From UBA3537 sp049889395 (GTDB lineage: Bacteria; Bacteroidota; Bacteroidia; Flavobacteriales; Flavobacteriaceae), in NCBI GenBank assembly GCA_049889395.1, contig JBMHDM010000049.1, positions 1-23,646 on the forward strand: a stretch of DNA of 23,646 nucleotides, given 5' to 3'. A model generated the notes under the pieces. It had not been told where the DNA came from, ran no database searches, and worked only from the letters and a program-made list of their open reading frames with translations. The position numbers and the translations under genes are program-made. Shown piece by piece: positions 21,332-23,646 of the stretch. Position 1 is the first letter of the stretch. Every line of letters starts with the position of its first letter.

Positions 21332-23032
21332 TTAATCTGTTACGACTGGCGATACTATCGCTGTGTTACTTTTTACAACTACATAAGTTGATATGGCATA
21401 AAAGGCATTACCATTGCCTCCATCACTAGTCCAATCTTCAAAATCGTATTCAAACGTAAGTGATGAGCCATTTAGATTAGCATCCAAAACATTTGTTCTA
21501 ACCGGAACAGCCATGCCTGGACACCATCCTGCACGATCAGGCATCCAATTACCAGGATTTTGATTGCTTACAGGATTAGAAGCACATCCGATAGGATCTA
21601 GACTGTGTTGAAATGTGTTGACCCCATTAATTTTAATATCGTGCGTTCTGTAGCACCATTCGGCACAAGGACGACCATCGGCATCATTTGGAGTTGCATG
21701 CCCCCAACCCGAAATAATAGTTCTCAAATGCGAACTCTCTGCATTGGCCGGAATCTGAACAGATTTATTTAAATCTAAATTATGACTCACGCCGTAAGGA
21801 ACGCCACTTATGGAGTTAGAATGATACCCCAATACTTCCGAGACAGCGTAGTAAGGATAATCTGGCGTACCCTCTACGAAATCAAAATCTATGGAGACCA
21901 AATCGGCTTTGGCAGTCCAGTTTTCGATATAGATTCGTAGCTCTACCGCCCCGGTTAGCAGACCTTTAAAATCGGTCACATCAAATTCCAATCCGCGCTC
22001 TAGTTGTTGGGTCCCTACCCAATATGGTGTAATGTATCGTCCTATTTCAAACCAAGTATTTGTTTCTGGATCTTTGACTTTTACATTGGCAAATCGGTCC
22101 CAATCGTCACAACCTGTGCTAGGACAATCAATTTGTAAAAACATTTTAATCTGTTGGATGTTACTGACATCATCATGAAGCGTAAACACTTGACTGGCCG
22201 ATTGGTTGAAACCACCACCAAATCCCAGAGGTTGGTCCTGAAAGGTTTCATAGTTGTGAACCACTGCTGCCCCTACTCCAGAAAGGGCGACCTCAATCTC
22301 ACTCGCATCAGTGCTCGTTAGCGTTAAAGTTCCTTGTTGATTTCCGACATCATTTGGACTAAAACGAACATAAACAGTGGTTTCGCCATTGGCCGCATTG
22401 GTAGGAATTTGAATGGACTGACCAAAAGTGGCGTTATCTAATGAAATTTCAAAATGATCTGTTGTGTTTAAGTTTATTGGCGCAGTCAAATTTTGACCAG
22501 TGACTGTCATGCCAAAGGCATCAGAATGTTGAAAAATTTCGGTTTCGCCAAAACTTAAATTAGAATTGGCCGTAGCTATAGTGGGGGTGTTACTCAATCC
22601 AATACCAGTGAGTGAAACAGTTTTGTTGGCGGCTTGAGTACTTTGTAGGGTCAAAGTTCCATTTACAGTGCCAATAGCCCCATCTTGGGGTGAAAATCTG
22701 ACAAAAACCAAAGTTGATTCCATGCCGTTTATGGATATTTCATTTGAGAATGCACTATTGTTCAATGATACTTCAAAATGTACAGATGCTGAGATTGTGA
22801 TCGTTCCGAGTAAGTTGGTACCAAAAACCTCTAGATTTTGAGCCTCAGAATGCTCAGTTACGGTCACTTCTCCAAAGGACATGGCAGTACTACCGATTGT
22901 TATTTGAGGGGTTGGTTCTGTACTACCTCCATTGGGTGGATTGCTATCGCCACCGCTACAATTGTTGAGAGAAAAAAGTATTAGCAAGCTCATTATAAGC
23001 CCTTGCGACACAGCTGATTGTATTGATTTCAT
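21332..23032 (-). CDS. PNGase F-like lipoprotein with two N-terminal ASH/HYDIN-like repeats
   Basis: This 566-residue protein has a lipoprotein signal (residues 1-24, cysteine C25 in SLNNCSGG) and a Gly/Pro/Ser linker. Two tandem beta-sandwich repeats follow (about 43-147 and 148-256; both share FGE, HFEVSLNN/HFEISLDN, VRFSP, GTLTL and an LTG/LSG end). The C-terminal domain (257-566) closely resembles peptide-N4-(N-acetyl-glucosaminyl)asparagine amidase F of Elizabethkingia. Matching catalytic D60, E118 and E206 are D312, E370 and E458, with the same spacing of 58 and 88. The six disulfide cysteines are also conserved (303/308, 456/460, 483/504). It should release intact N-glycans from glycoproteins at the cell surface or in the periplasm. 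It has no T9SS C-terminal domain. Confidence 0.94.
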   Translation of the reverse strand: MKSIQSAVSQGLIMSLLILFSLNNCSGGDSNPPNGGSTEPTPQITIGSTAMSFGEVTVTEHSEAQNLEVFGTNLLGTITISASVHFEVSLNNSAFSNEISINGMESTLVFVRFSPQDGAIGTVNGTLTLQSTQAANKTVSLTGIGLSNTPTIATANSNLSFGETEIFQHSDAFGMTVTGQNLTAPINLNTTDHFEISLDNATFGQSIQIPTNAANGETTVYVRFSPNDVGNQQGTLTLTSTDASEIEVALSGVGAAVVHNYETFQDQPLGFGGGFNQSASQVFTLHDDVSNIQQIKMFLQIDCPSTGCDDWDRFANVKVKDPETNTWFEIGRYITPYWVGTQQLERGLEFDVTDFKGLLTGAVELRIYIENWTAKADLVSIDFDFVEGTPDYPYYAVSEVLGYHSNSISGVPYGVSHNLDLNKSVQIPANAESSHLRTIISGWGHATPNDADGRPCAEWCYRTHDIKINGVNTFQHSLDPIGCASNPVSNQNPGNWMPDRAGWCPGMAVPVRTNVLDANLNGSSLTFEYDFEDWTSDGGNGNAFYAISTYVVVKSNTAIVSPVVTD

Positions 23033-23089
23033 AAACTGGTTAATTGAATAAATTGCAATGTAATGAAAATTTAAAACATGATCAATGGT

Positions 23090-23215
23090 TTAATTTTTTG
23101 CAAGTACATCTTCTATTTGGCGAATTGTATAACCAAACTACTCACAGTCCTCGGCTTGGTTATATTCTTCTTCGGTAAATACATAAGTAAACGTTTTAAA
23201 CCCAAAACGAACGGC
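23090..23215 (-). pseudogene. Possible degraded gene fragment
   Basis: On the minus strand one frame reads protein-like sequence, GFKTFTYVFTEEEYNQAEDC, then a TAG stop, then FGYTIRQIEDVLAKN and a TAA stop. The two parts are in the same frame, have natural-looking composition and could be one ~41-residue C-terminal piece interrupted by a stop. No start codon precedes it; an in-frame TAA lies immediately upstream. I do not recognise the family. It may be chance. Confidence 0.3.
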
Positions 23216-23376
23216 TTATGAAGACCTATAACAAAACACTACAATAAACAATAATCAAGTGTAGGTGTCAATAAGAGGGATTCGATTTGGGGATGAATCA
23301 CTTCAAATGTATAAAAATAATCCATTCAAAAGTCTTAAAACTTTAGAATTGTTAAGAAGTTGAAATATATTGTAAT
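23216..23376. other. Intergenic sequence between the gene fragment and mnmE
   Basis: AT-rich sequence with no ORF, repeat or clear hairpin that I can support. It lies downstream of mnmE and upstream of the fragment at 23090-23215 and of the PNGase F-like gene. No exact TAnnTTTG box on the minus strand was found for the PNGase F-like gene in 23033-23089 either. Confidence 0.4.
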
Positions 23377-23646
23377 TTACTTTCCAATACAGAAATTGGA
23401 AAAAATATGCCCCAACAAATCGTCAGTAGAAATATCGCCAGTAATTTGTCCAAAATGAAACAAAGCCTCGCGGATATCAATGGCCAATAAGTCACCGGAT
23501 AAACTATTTTGTAAACCCGCTTTCACTTTTTGGATGTTATCTAGTGCCAATCGAAGGGCGTCATAATGCCTAGCATTGGTAATGATGGTATCATTATTGC
23601 GCAATTGACCCGTTTGAACCAATTGCAGTAATTGCGTTTTAAGGGT
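23377..23646 (-). CDS. mnmE: tRNA modification GTPase MnmE, C-terminal part (5' end outside window)
   Basis: These are the last ~89 residues of MnmE (TrmE), the GTPase that with MnmG adds the carboxymethylaminomethyl group to U34 of certain tRNAs. The frame is open to the window edge, so the gene starts outside. Recognisable are TNARHYDALRLALDNI, DLLAIDIREALFHFGQITG and the C-terminal signature DDLLGHIFSNFCIGK, whose C(I/L/V)GK cysteine is required for the modification reaction. An in-frame TTG at 23622 is internal, not a start. Confidence 0.97.
   Translation of the reverse strand, partial: TLKTQLLQLVQTGQLRNNDTIITNARHYDALRLALDNIQKVKAGLQNSLSGDLLAIDIREALFHFGQITGDISTDDLLGHIFSNFCIGK

Noticed and set aside
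23033..23376. Insertion-sequence remnant or CRISPR-like repeats downstream of mnmE
   Set aside because: No terminal inverted repeats, target duplications or regularly spaced repeats could be found.

Overview
The window looks like a chromosomal stretch of a member of Flavobacteriaceae (Bacteroidota). The DNA is AT-rich, intergenic gaps are short, Shine-Dalgarno sequences are essentially absent, and several genes are preceded by the Bacteroidota -7 box TAnnTTTG. Most proteins recall flavobacterial versions: a fused aspartokinase/homoserine dehydrogenase, DUF3822 next to rsmD, a cysteine-free DnaX, and a close PNGase F relative. Most of the region is housekeeping; no prophage, insertion sequence, CRISPR array or tRNA was seen.

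Layout. Positions 1-512 hold the end of fumarylacetoacetase (tyrosine degradation). Positions 715-5392 are the threonine operon thrA-thrB-thrC. Positions 5444-7372 hold gcvT and an RmlD-like SDR gene, followed by a YebC/TACO1 gene (7417-8133) with its own promoter box. On the minus strand, 10506-8109 is an LPS inner-core type operon: kdsB (CMP-Kdo/Kdo8N synthetase), kdnB (Kdo 8-oxidase) and a PlsC-like acyltransferase. A RecD-like helicase follows (12000-10576, minus). The plus strand resumes with a two-TM protein, DUF3822 and rsmD. rsmD ends inside the 3' end of rnpB, the RNase P RNA, which lies on the minus strand (14172-14474). dnaX and miaE follow on the plus strand. Then come pdxH and a frameshifted ppx/gppA gene (minus), a DUF3784 membrane protein (plus), a proteobacterial-type D-lactate dehydrogenase dld (minus), an unknown exported protein (plus), a PNGase F-like lipoprotein (minus), a degraded gene fragment, and the 3' end of mnmE (minus).

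Most notable: (1) a lipoprotein whose C-terminal half is a full PNGase F with all three catalytic acids and all six cysteines at exactly conserved spacing, behind two tandem HYDIN/ASH-like beta-sandwich repeats. (2) An A10 run with an in-phase A_AAA_AAG heptamer in dnaX, right after clamp-loader domain III; both alternative frames stop within six codons, which suggests a programmed gamma/tau switch. (3) kdnB beside kdsB with no kdnA aminotransferase in view. (4) The rnpB P1 helix and T-tract terminator double as the last codons of rsmD. (5) A one-base deletion that splits ppx.
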